A stretch of DNA of 5,783 nt. Source: Hadesarchaea archaeon (lineage in GTDB: Archaea; Hadarchaeota; Hadarchaeia; Hadarchaeales; Hadarchaeaceae). Each line of letters starts with the position of its first letter. Position 1 is the first letter of the stretch. A program made the position numbers and the translations under genes. A model generated the notes under the pieces. It ran no database searches, was not told where the DNA came from, and worked only from the letters and a program-made list of their open reading frames with translations. The stretch spans positions 1-5,783 of the forward strand of contig JAUWBP010000061.1 of assembly GCA_030601665.1 (NCBI GenBank), given 5' to 3'. Of the stretch, positions 1 to 5,783 are shown piece after piece.

Positions 1-351
1 CCTTTTCATCAGCTCCGCCTCGCCCATCTCATCGTCCACATCGAGGGCAATTTTCGTTGGATTAACGTAAGTGAGTTCGTGCCTGTACATCACAAATTCT
101 CCCCCCAGCGTTATCTTCCTGCTACTATTTCCGAACTCCACCTCCTTCACAGGGGGGCTCAGCATTTTCTTTAATTCCAAGTAGTTCTTTCTATATTTCT
201 CTTCTAGGAGCGGATGGCACTTCTCAAGCCTCGTCTCCATGTTGACGAGCCCTACGGCAAAGGCCATACAATTCTCGACCCCGCACTCCTTGCAGTTGGT
301 CTTTGGGAGCAGCCCATAGACCTTGATCGGACTAATAGCTTTCCAAGGCAT
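1..351 (-). CDS. cdhE: Corrinoid iron-sulfur protein large (gamma) subunit CdhE (3'-partial, N-terminal 117 residues)
   Basis: This is the N-terminal part of the gamma subunit, which binds the corrinoid and a 4Fe-4S cluster that activates cobalt reductively. I translated it directly: it begins MPWKAISPIKVYGLLPKTNC and stays open to the left edge, covering 117 codons. Four cysteines (20, 23, 28 and 45) have 2, 4 and 16 residues between them, the same spacing as the cluster ligands Cys17/20/25/42 of the Moorella large subunit. CMAFA (28-32) and KCHPLLEEKY (44-53) are typical of this N-terminal domain. The cobalamin-binding C-terminal domain is outside the window. The ATG at 351 is chosen because it places the Cys motif as in relatives and has a good AGGTG Shine-Dalgarno 6 nt upstream. 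A GTG at 360 in the same frame is less likely. It begins 1 nt after cdhD, so the two subunits are probably made by coupled translation. Confidence 0.94.
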   Translation of the reverse strand, partial: MPWKAISPIKVYGLLPKTNCKECGVENCMAFAVGLVNMETRLEKCHPLLEEKYRKNYLELKKMLSPPVKEVEFGNSSRKITLGGEFVMYRHELTYVNPTKIALDVDDEMGEAELMKR

Positions 352-352
352 C

Positions 353-1534
353 TCAACCACCTAATTTCGCTGAAGTCCAGTCAGGGATTTTTTTTCCTGT
401 TCCACTTCCAAGCAGATAACCCACGATTTCCTTTGCCGCGTCCATGGACGTCGGATGGAGCATCATGAGGTAGTCCGCGCCGGCCAGGAGCATGGACAGA
501 GCGGTCATCGTCTCCCACAAAGGCCCCCTGAGTTCCCTCGGCCCCCAGCTGGGGTCCATCTCAAGCCAAGCCTCCCTAGCCGCCCAAGCATTTGATGCCC
601 CGGAAACTATCGGGTGCTGGAGCTCCTGATCGCCCATCAGGGCCGCTAGCCTAGCTCTCTCCGCGATGGTGAACCCGTACTCCAACCCGTAACCTATCCC
701 CGCGCAGTTCGTGTCCATTATAATTTGATCCTTGGGCAGGTAATCGTAGAGCCTCCTGTTGAGCTCCCTGGCCTTGCCCAAATCCATTTGGGTGAAGGCT
801 ATGGCCACGTGCCCATGTTCTTTGATGGGTTTGGTCGCCCTTTCGAGGTCCATGTCCAGGTTGACTGAGTTTATCAGGAGTCTCTCGCCCTCACCAGCCT
901 CGGCCACCTTCTCGAAGACCTCAACGTCTTTAACCGGGTCCCCAGAACCACCAACGCAGAGCGGGACCTTTGCGGCCTGAAGGACCTCCTCGACGAGCTT
1001 CGCTGCATCCTGTGGGGAGGTGTTTTTGATGCTAGGGTCCGTGCTGATTAAATGGAGGTTGATCATCTCCGCGCCATATTTTTCGACGCACCTCTTGGCC
1101 CACTCCGGGGGATCCTCCATGACATCCTTAAAATGGGACTTGACTGCTCGAGGGAGGGAGATTTTCATGTCAAACACATCCATGGCCATCACTGGGGGAT
1201 GCGGCATTGGATCCTTGAAAGTGTAAAACGCCGGCACGGTTTCGCCCCCGATAACGTGGCTCCTGTCCCTAGTCCCGCCATCGCCCGCCACGGCCCCGAG
1301 CTTAACTTCGATGACCTTTCCGACAAACTCCATTTTTGGCGGGGTGAATTCGACCTTGGCCAGCTCGGTCGGTTTTACCTTGGGGAGAACCCTTCTGAGG
1401 GTCGGGAGAATCCCTATTTCAAGTTCCTCGACATCTATCGTGACATCCTCCAGCTCGATTTCCCCGTACTCTAGCAGTTTCTTCATTAAACTATCGCCGA
1501 GTTTTTTGACGGGATTGCCTTTGTCATTCGTCAT
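353..1534 (-). CDS. cdhD: Corrinoid iron-sulfur protein small (delta) subunit CdhD
   Basis: CdhD is the delta subunit of the corrinoid iron-sulfur protein. With CdhE it carries the methyl group between methyl-tetrahydromethanopterin (or sarcinapterin) and the CdhC A-cluster. The 393-residue protein starts with a variable acidic region (1-60) and continues as a TIM-barrel-like domain. Recognisable blocks are PMPHPPVMAMDVFD (109-122), the helix NTSPQDAAKLVEEVLQAAKV (171-190) followed by PLCVGGSGDPVKD (191-203), NSVNLD (222-227), IIMDTNCAGIGYGLEYG (271-287) and MMLHPTSMDAAKEI (357-370). The length is slightly below that of methanogen homologues (about 400-440). The ATG at 1534 has only a weak GGGG 8 nt upstream; Met17 is an in-frame alternative, so the start is less certain than the gene. 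It follows a 130 nt gap after cdhC and ends 1 nt before cdhE. No cooC-like gene precedes it. Confidence 0.95.
   Translation of the reverse strand: MTNDKGNPVKKLGDSLMKKLLEYGEIELEDVTIDVEELEIGILPTLRRVLPKVKPTELAKVEFTPPKMEFVGKVIEVKLGAVAGDGGTRDRSHVIGGETVPAFYTFKDPMPHPPVMAMDVFDMKISLPRAVKSHFKDVMEDPPEWAKRCVEKYGAEMINLHLISTDPSIKNTSPQDAAKLVEEVLQAAKVPLCVGGSGDPVKDVEVFEKVAEAGEGERLLINSVNLDMDLERATKPIKEHGHVAIAFTQMDLGKARELNRRLYDYLPKDQIIMDTNCAGIGYGLEYGFTIAERARLAALMGDQELQHPIVSGASNAWAAREAWLEMDPSWGPRELRGPLWETMTALSMLLAGADYLMMLHPTSMDAAKEIVGYLLGSGTGKKIPDWTSAKLGG
358..362 (-). promoter_or_regulatory. Ribosome binding site of cdhE
   Basis: AGGTG on the coding strand matches the core of the archaeal anti-Shine-Dalgarno complement and stands 6 nt before the ATG at 351. 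It lies inside the last codons of cdhD, which favours coupled translation and decides for this ATG over the upstream GTG at 360. Confidence 0.65.
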
Positions 1535-1591
1535 TTTCTGGTCCCCAAAAAGTACCTTGTCACCCGGCTATTTTCAAGTTTTTGGCCCCAG

Positions 1592-1597
1592 TTTAAA
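1592..1597 (-). promoter_or_regulatory. Possible TATA-like element for cdhD
   Basis: TTTAAA lies 57 nt upstream of the cdhD ATG in the only AT-rich patch of the C/D gap. With archaeal spacing of about 25 nt it would give a start of transcription some 30 nt before the ATG. The flanking bases make a poor BRE and the match is short, so this is a weak candidate. Confidence 0.18.
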
Positions 1598-1638
1598 TCA
1601 CAACATTGATATCGCGGTGGAACGACCTTTGGCGGCAA

Positions 1639-1656
1639 GATCCTGTGGGCAGGATC
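1639..1656 (-). repeat. Perfect inverted repeat (RNA hairpin) after cdhC
   Basis: GATCCTG, a 4 nt loop (CCCA on the transcript) and CAGGATC form a perfect 7 bp stem that begins 8 nt past the cdhC stop codon. No U-rich tract follows, so it does not look like a bacterial intrinsic terminator or a U-tract archaeal terminator. It could slow polymerase or protect or process the mRNA end between the cdhABC and cdhDE halves. The pairing is certain on paper; the function is inferred. Confidence 0.5.
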
Positions 1657-1664
1657 AGATCAGA

Positions 1665-3110
1665 TCACTCTTTTTTCTTTCTCCTTCGGATTATGACTTT
1701 TTCAGCGTGAATTTTCGCGTTTTTGAGCACGATGGTGAAACCGCTGGCCGTTGGTATGGCGACTTCCGCGGCCGGTCCAGCGGGGACAGGTTCGGCGGCT
1801 TCGGCTGGCACAGCGGCCTCAACTGGTGCGGCTTTCCAACGCTCGATAACTGGGTGGTCACGGGCCTCGAGGAACTTCCTCAGATCATCGATGGTCCCTG
1901 TGTCCTTCTCGGTAGCGATCTTATCCGCGACTTCTTTTGGGATGAAGTCTTTTACCCTCTCTTTCAAATCGGCGGGCATCCAAACCACCCTGCTCCAACC
2001 GCCGTCCACTTGGAGGAACTTGGGGGACCTCAGATACTCGATCGATATGCCGTGAAAGCCATCGACTTGCCGCCCCCCAGCGGTGGAATCCGCCATCGCC
2101 GGAAACCTCAGCCCATTGATGGCGGCCTCCTTGAAATCCCGATGAACTAGCCCCAACCCATCGACCTCCGGGATGTAGAACGTCACCCCCTCAAAACAGC
2201 CGCAGGAGGTGTGGGGGAAGCCGAACACTGTGTAAAGCTGCACCCGCGTGATCTCCCCCAGCGTCTTCTCCTTTATGACCTTGTTCGCGTTATCATACTC
2301 GCCCGCTATCTCATCTATGACCTTCCCCTTTTTGATCTCGAAGAGCGAGCCCTTGGGGTCTGCTATGGACGATGCCCTCCCATCAAACCAATTTAACGCA
2401 CCGCAATTTCCTGGACGCTGGGGCGTTATTATACAGAGGTGAGTTGGGGCAAAGGATTGGCAGAGCTTACACCCGTAGAAGGCGTCGACATCCTCATCCT
2501 TCAGGCCGCGGGCTCTCGTATCGCGAGCATCATAGACTTTTGTGGTCTCGGAGTGCATCTCCTCCACTTTGGTTGGATCTGTGATGAAAGTGATTTGGAT
2601 CTTCTCGATGATGGGCAATTCGCTCTTATACAAACGCTTCAGCACCTCTCCGATGTGTTTTAGGGTCAAACCTTTTTCGACGGATTTTTTGCTCACTCGA
2701 AGCCAAATATCATAGCGCTGGTTTAGGTGCATGAACCCCTCGATATAGTTGGAGAAATAGTGGATGCGTCGCTCGAAAACACCTTCCATCTCTTCCTCAA
2801 GTTTTTTCCCAGCGGCTTCGATGTAAATGCCGAATGGATTTGAACTTCTTTCTTTCAGATTTTGGATTTCTTGACCAACCACGGTGATTTTACCGTCCTC
2901 AATCTCGTCCAGCCTTTTGACCCTGAGGAGCTCGAATTTGTGTTTTACCTTGGGGCCACCGAGTTCTGCATACATGTCCGGCTTCCGTATCCTTTCCCCC
3001 TCGTAAACCAACCCCACGTCTACCGGAATGTCGGCAAACATCCCTTTCTTCGCTGGGCGTGGAGAAACGACGGCCTCCGCGCAGGTCTCCGCGGTTACTT
3101 CATCCTTCAC
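1665..3110 (-). CDS. cdhC: Acetyl-CoA synthase (ACDS beta subunit) CdhC
   Basis: CdhC makes or cleaves acetyl-CoA from CO, a methyl group and CoA at the Ni-Ni-4Fe4S A-cluster. All cluster ligands are visible: Cys214, Cys217, Cys226 and Cys236 for the cubane, and Cys303-Gly-Cys305 for the two nickels. The spacing (2, 8 and 9 residues, and 89 residues from first Cys to first nickel Cys) equals that of Moorella ACS Cys506/509/518/528/595/597. Phe220 falls where Moorella Phe512 lies beside the active site. The protein lacks the roughly 300-residue N-terminal CODH-binding domain of bacterial ACS, as expected for archaea. An Ala/Pro-rich linker (426-456) leads to a basic C-terminal tail ending RRRKKKE. 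The start is GTG at 3110, preceded by GGGGTG with a 6 nt spacer. The family-like N-terminus begins only at Met24 (ATG at 3041), so a start there, giving 458 residues, is possible, although that ATG has no well-spaced Shine-Dalgarno. The GTG overlaps the cdhB end. Confidence 0.96.
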   Translation of the reverse strand: MKDEVTAETCAEAVVSPRPAKKGMFADIPVDVGLVYEGERIRKPDMYAELGGPKVKHKFELLRVKRLDEIEDGKITVVGQEIQNLKERSSNPFGIYIEAAGKKLEEEMEGVFERRIHYFSNYIEGFMHLNQRYDIWLRVSKKSVEKGLTLKHIGEVLKRLYKSELPIIEKIQITFITDPTKVEEMHSETTKVYDARDTRARGLKDEDVDAFYGCKLCQSFAPTHLCIITPQRPGNCGALNWFDGRASSIADPKGSLFEIKKGKVIDEIAGEYDNANKVIKEKTLGEITRVQLYTVFGFPHTSCGCFEGVTFYIPEVDGLGLVHRDFKEAAINGLRFPAMADSTAGGRQVDGFHGISIEYLRSPKFLQVDGGWSRVVWMPADLKERVKDFIPKEVADKIATEKDTGTIDDLRKFLEARDHPVIERWKAAPVEAAVPAEAAEPVPAGPAAEVAIPTASGFTIVLKNAKIHAEKVIIRRRKKKE

Positions 3111-3636
3111 TTGCTACACCCCTTACGATTTCCTCCATCTTTTGGTGCCATGCCTTGACTTTCAGGTTTGGGAATGAGAAATTAGAATGGGGATGGTAAA
3201 ATCTGTCCAAGGATATTGTCCTGATATGGGGGGCGAGGTGCTTGAGTCCGGAAAGTATCGTCCATTGTATGATATAGGGCACTCCGAGGAAAAGCGCGAT
3301 GTCGTGTCTATCCCCTGTCGATAAACTCCACTCCGGATCGGCGAGCCTGCTTCCGATGTCCATCGCCGACATCCACGCAGCCGGCTGAAATCCCCTCTTT
3401 AAGAACTCACCCACAGTTTGTGCCGTGGCGACGATCGGAATTTTTCCTTTTTTTGAGATCTCCAGGGCGTATTCAATCGACTCTTTTCCATCTCCCTCAG
3501 TCACGACCGACTCATGCCCGACGATGAGGATCGGATTTTTTGCCCTCTTTATGATGTTGATGGCCTGTTTTGATTCTTTAATCACCGAAGCCTTCACGGT
3601 CGCGGCGATTTCGGCCCTCTGCCAAGGTTCCGCCAT
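3100..3636 (-). CDS. cdhB: CODH/ACS complex epsilon subunit CdhB
   Basis: This is the small epsilon subunit that binds CdhA to form the alpha2-epsilon2 CODH component. Its exact role is unsettled; a part in electron transfer or in stabilising CdhA has been suggested for the family. The 178-residue protein is close to the usual length of about 170. It has the expected Rossmann-like pattern: a helix rich in Lys and Ala leading into NPILIVGHE (34-42), then KIPIVATAQTVGEF (65-78), the DPEW segment (100-103), HDIALFLGVPYI (111-122) and a final IRTISLDRFYHP (138-149). There is no signal peptide or cysteine motif, so it should be cytoplasmic. The ATG at 3636 lies 2 nt after the cdhA stop, behind a purine-rich AAGAAGGGGT that is a weak Shine-Dalgarno. 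The 3' end overlaps the proposed cdhC start by 11 nt, which suggests translational coupling. Identification rests on overall resemblance plus position between cdhA and cdhC. Confidence 0.93.
   Translation of the reverse strand: MAEPWQRAEIAATVKASVIKESKQAINIIKRAKNPILIVGHESVVTEGDGKESIEYALEISKKGKIPIVATAQTVGEFLKRGFQPAAWMSAMDIGSRLADPEWSLSTGDRHDIALFLGVPYIIQWTILSGLKHLAPHIRTISLDRFYHPHSNFSFPNLKVKAWHQKMEEIVRGVASEG
3117..3122 (-). promoter_or_regulatory. Ribosome binding site supporting the GTG start of cdhC
   Basis: GGGGTG on the coding strand, 6 nt before the GTG at 3110, lies within the end of cdhB. The alternative ATG at 3041 has only AAAGGG almost touching it, which is too close. This favours the longer CdhC, although the extra N-terminus is unusual. 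Confidence 0.5.
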
Positions 3637-3638
3637 GT

Positions 3639-5783
3639 CTACCCCTTCTTCACCCTGACGAGCCTAGGCAGCAGGGTGGGATCCGGGATCTCCCTCTCCT
3701 CCCAGCCCTTCTGCTCTAGGAACTCCGTAACCTCGTCTTTCATCGTGATCGGGATGTCCGAGGTCGAGCGGACAAAAAGGTGAATATCATCGGGCAGCGT
3801 TCCATAGAACTTTCGGTGCAGGTCTATGTAATTCGTGAGCTTTATCGACCTGCCCTTCTGGGTATCGCTGGGCCTCATGCAGAGCTTGGGGATCATCACC
3901 ATCGCCTCATCCTTGGTCTCGGCGACGCAAAAGAGGTGTTCGGGTGTGGGGCCAACGTAAACCTGCTTTCCGGTTCGAGCGTCAATCACATACCAGTCTT
4001 CGGCGCGGTTCTTCCTGCCAAGAAGCACGCGCCTGTACTTGGCCCCATGGGGCCCGAATATCACGGGCACACCGAGCCTCCAGAATCCAGCAGCGATGGC
4101 GAAGGCCTTCTGGGAATATCCACCCCAAACAACGCCAACAGCCCCGACGCGGTTATGGATATAATCAGCGATCTCCTCGTAATTTGAGCGAAGCTTGCGC
4201 TTGGCGAAAATACTGGCGATCTTGATCGCTGCCCCCGAGATGTGAGAATTCGCGACACAGGAACCGACATTGACGAGCCCTCCGGCCTCGAAGACTCCAG
4301 AGTATTTTTCGTAAGGTCCAGTTCCACCCTCATCCCGGTTGAGCGCGATGGCCATCGCAGCGCACCCCGATGTGGTCGAGATGTAACGGCGTTTGGCGAA
4401 CTCGTTGACCATCTCCCCGACCGCTTTCCAACTATCTCGGTAGTTCGAACATCCAACGAACGCAATTATCCCTGGGATTTCACCGACCACGATCGGATAT
4501 CCGACGCGTCTGATTTCGATATCTTGGATCGCCCCTCTACCCACTCTCATTTTACTTTTCTCTTTGGCGATTTTCAGTTTGGACGCTCCGAGGATGTAAG
4601 TGAATGGTGTTAGGGTGGGGCAGGCCATCTCGCAGCGTCCACAACCTATACACGAATCATAGAGTTCGACGAGTTTTTGGAGGTCCCCCTTACCTGCGGC
4701 TTCTAAAGCCTCCGGTATTGGCAGGTCATTAGGGCAAGCTCGTCTACAGAGATCGCACAGCGTACACTTCTTCGATGCCTCGATTATTTCTTTATCACTT
4801 GGAATCGTTTTGAATTTTTTCCGCTTTGGCGCGATTTCCATTGCTAGTTTTACCGCCACCTCTCCAGTTTTATCAGTGTCTGAGATAAAAGCCCCAGGCC
4901 ACCTACCCTCAACAATACCATTCACAATCTCATCCACGGGGGCCTGGGTGAGGTTCGACAGGCCCTGAATGTTTTGTGACGAGGTGGTGATAAGCGGCGC
5001 TTTGATTTTCTGCGCTTCCACCAAAGTGTCAGTCCGGATACACTGCATGTCAATAACTATGACGTCGGGAATGCCGCTCCGAATGAATCTCAGTTGCCAG
5101 GACATCGGCCCGACTATCTTGATTTTCGAGTGATGTCTTGAGGCGTCGTGAGCCGTACAGCACAGTCCGCAGAGCTCGACTTTGTCCTCGAGTCCCTCTT
5201 TTTTCAGGCGATTGGTTATCTCAATGGCGGAGGGAGCGTTGTGGCCGATCACCAAGATGACGGGTTTTGAGGAGTCGACAGAGCCCATGCCAATCTCCGC
5301 GAGCGGAGCTTGTGGGTCGGCTTTCGGGAAGTTGTATGTAGAGATCTGAGCGGTGTCAGCGATTTCTTGTGCCACGTGGTCAATCATGCCGGCGTGGAAA
5401 ATCTTGGACTCGTAGTCTAGATTATCCCCTTCCTGTCCAATGTGGGTGGAAGCAAGCAGCTGAACTATTTGAGACTCACAGTACTCCAAAGCGTGTTCGA
5501 GGTCACCTAGCTTGGTTGGCTTGATGCCGGTGACCAGTCGTATGTTGGGCGCCTCGAGCTCTACATTTACCCCCCCGACATCGATGGGGTGGTCCCGCCC
5601 GTATTTCTCTGTCAGAAGGTCGACTAGGTCCCTCGCGTGGGTGCAGTGGGCTGCGGTCCCGATGGAGGCGGTGATCACGTCGAAGCGGGATTGCTGGGTG
5701 GCTATGTCGATCCCGCAGGCCCCTCGCTTACCTTTGCTCAGGTCGCACTTCCCCATCGTGCAGAGGCAGCAGAGGTCGCAGAA
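3639..5783 (-). CDS. cdhA: CODH/ACS complex alpha subunit, Ni-Fe carbon monoxide dehydrogenase CdhA (5'-partial)
   Basis: CdhA is the catalytic CODH of the archaeal ACDS complex and interconverts CO and CO2 with ferredoxin as electron partner. I number from the ATG at 5756, which is not the true start: the frame stays open to the window edge and reads FCDLCCLCT just before it. Together these give a B/D-cluster cysteine series (Cys -8, -5, -4, -2, 4 and 14) ending in GKRGACG. Next come HCTHARD (38-44), which fits the proton-relay histidines of CODHs, and the C-cluster ligands by comparison with bacterial CooS: GHN (His172), GLCC (197-200), DMQC (Cys239), VGC (Cys436), SGC (Cys465) and GSC (Cys500). 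SQKAFAI holds a candidate catalytic Lys550. Two ferredoxin-like motifs lie between, CTLCDLCRRACP (331-342) and CIGCGRCEMACP (369-380); these are typical of archaeal CdhA and absent from CooS. Family members are roughly 750-800 residues, so some 50-90 residues lie outside the window. The stop is 2 nt before cdhB. Confidence 0.96.
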   Translation of the reverse strand, partial: FCDLCCLCTMGKCDLSKGKRGACGIDIATQQSRFDVITASIGTAAHCTHARDLVDLLTEKYGRDHPIDVGGVNVELEAPNIRLVTGIKPTKLGDLEHALEYCESQIVQLLASTHIGQEGDNLDYESKIFHAGMIDHVAQEIADTAQISTYNFPKADPQAPLAEIGMGSVDSSKPVILVIGHNAPSAIEITNRLKKEGLEDKVELCGLCCTAHDASRHHSKIKIVGPMSWQLRFIRSGIPDVIVIDMQCIRTDTLVEAQKIKAPLITTSSQNIQGLSNLTQAPVDEIVNGIVEGRWPGAFISDTDKTGEVAVKLAMEIAPKRKKFKTIPSDKEIIEASKKCTLCDLCRRACPNDLPIPEALEAAGKGDLQKLVELYDSCIGCGRCEMACPTLTPFTYILGASKLKIAKEKSKMRVGRGAIQDIEIRRVGYPIVVGEIPGIIAFVGCSNYRDSWKAVGEMVNEFAKRRYISTTSGCAAMAIALNRDEGGTGPYEKYSGVFEAGGLVNVGSCVANSHISGAAIKIASIFAKRKLRSNYEEIADYIHNRVGAVGVVWGGYSQKAFAIAAGFWRLGVPVIFGPHGAKYRRVLLGRKNRAEDWYVIDARTGKQVYVGPTPEHLFCVAETKDEAMVMIPKLCMRPSDTQKGRSIKLTNYIDLHRKFYGTLPDDIHLFVRSTSDIPITMKDEVTEFLEQKGWEEREIPDPTLLPRLVRVKKG

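Larger units (their letters stand above)
1535..1664 (-). other. Intergenic gap between cdhC and cdhD
   Basis: This is the only sizeable gap in an otherwise tightly packed operon. On the coding strand it holds, in order, a perfect hairpin just after the cdhC stop, a GC-rich stretch, an AT-rich patch with TTTAAA, and an untranslated lead-in to cdhD ending ACCAGAAA. I see no open reading frame, tRNA or repeat with other parts of the window. It may be a leader for a separate cdhDE transcript, an RNA processing site, or the remnant of a lost gene; the sequence alone does not decide. Confidence 0.7.

Noticed and set aside
1639..1656. Hairpin as a transcription terminator ending the operon after cdhC
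   Set aside because: No U-tract follows, and cdhD and cdhE continue on the same strand as the expected partners.
1311..2150. Long plus-strand open frame of 279 codons spanning the cdhC/cdhD gap
   Set aside because: It is antisense to two well-identified genes. Its Ser- and Phe-rich translation is what the reverse of these codons gives, and no known domain is visible.
3099..3103. ATGA at the cdhB/cdhC junction as the cdhC start
   Set aside because: The ATG there is out of frame with cdhC and meets TAA after two codons; the in-frame start is the GTG at 3110.
3720..3745. MKDEVT near the CdhA C-terminus repeated at the CdhC N-terminus, hinting at a duplication
   Set aside because: The shared stretch is only six residues, the codons differ at third positions, and the flanks do not align, so chance is the simplest reading.
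4061..4465. Minus-strand 134-codon frame inside cdhA
   Set aside because: It is an out-of-frame shadow of cdhA, Arg- and Ser-rich, while the cdhA frame carries C-cluster ligands over the same bases.

Overview
The window is a stretch of one archaeal-type carbon monoxide dehydrogenase/acetyl-CoA synthase (CODH/ACS, or acetyl-CoA decarbonylase/synthase, ACDS) operon. All five genes lie on the minus strand, so the operon reads from right to left: cdhA (5' end beyond the window), cdhB, cdhC, cdhD, then the start of cdhE, which runs off the left edge. Every gene was recognised from its translated protein. The metal-ligand motifs are intact: the C-cluster, two ferredoxin-like pairs and B-cluster cysteines in CdhA; the A-cluster in CdhC; and the 4Fe-4S motif in CdhE.

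Organism: a separate epsilon subunit (CdhB), a CdhA with two extra ferredoxin-like 4Fe-4S motifs, and a short CdhC without the bacterial N-terminal CODH-binding domain all point to an archaeon using the tetrahydromethanopterin (or sarcinapterin) branch of the Wood-Ljungdahl pathway. Such an archaeon could be a methanogen, a methane or alkane oxidiser, an Archaeoglobus-like organism or an uncultured acetogenic lineage. Nothing in the window separates these. A few bacteria have also acquired this operon type.

Layout: 3639-5783 cdhA (partial), 3100-3636 cdhB, 1665-3110 cdhC, 1535-1664 intergenic with a perfect hairpin, 353-1534 cdhD, 1-351 cdhE (partial). Junctions are tight (2 nt gap A/B, 11 nt overlap B/C, 1 nt gap D/E). 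The exception is C/D, where a 130 nt gap stands in the place at which several methanogen operons carry the nickel-insertion ATPase gene cooC.

How the genes work together: CdhA with CdhB interconverts CO2 and CO at the Ni-Fe-S C-cluster. CdhD and CdhE form the corrinoid iron-sulfur protein that carries the methyl group to or from the pterin carrier. CdhC joins methyl, CO and CoA into acetyl-CoA at its A-cluster, or runs the reverse reaction. This is a well-known system. I found no undescribed system here; the points of interest are details of gene arrangement, start sites and the C/D gap.
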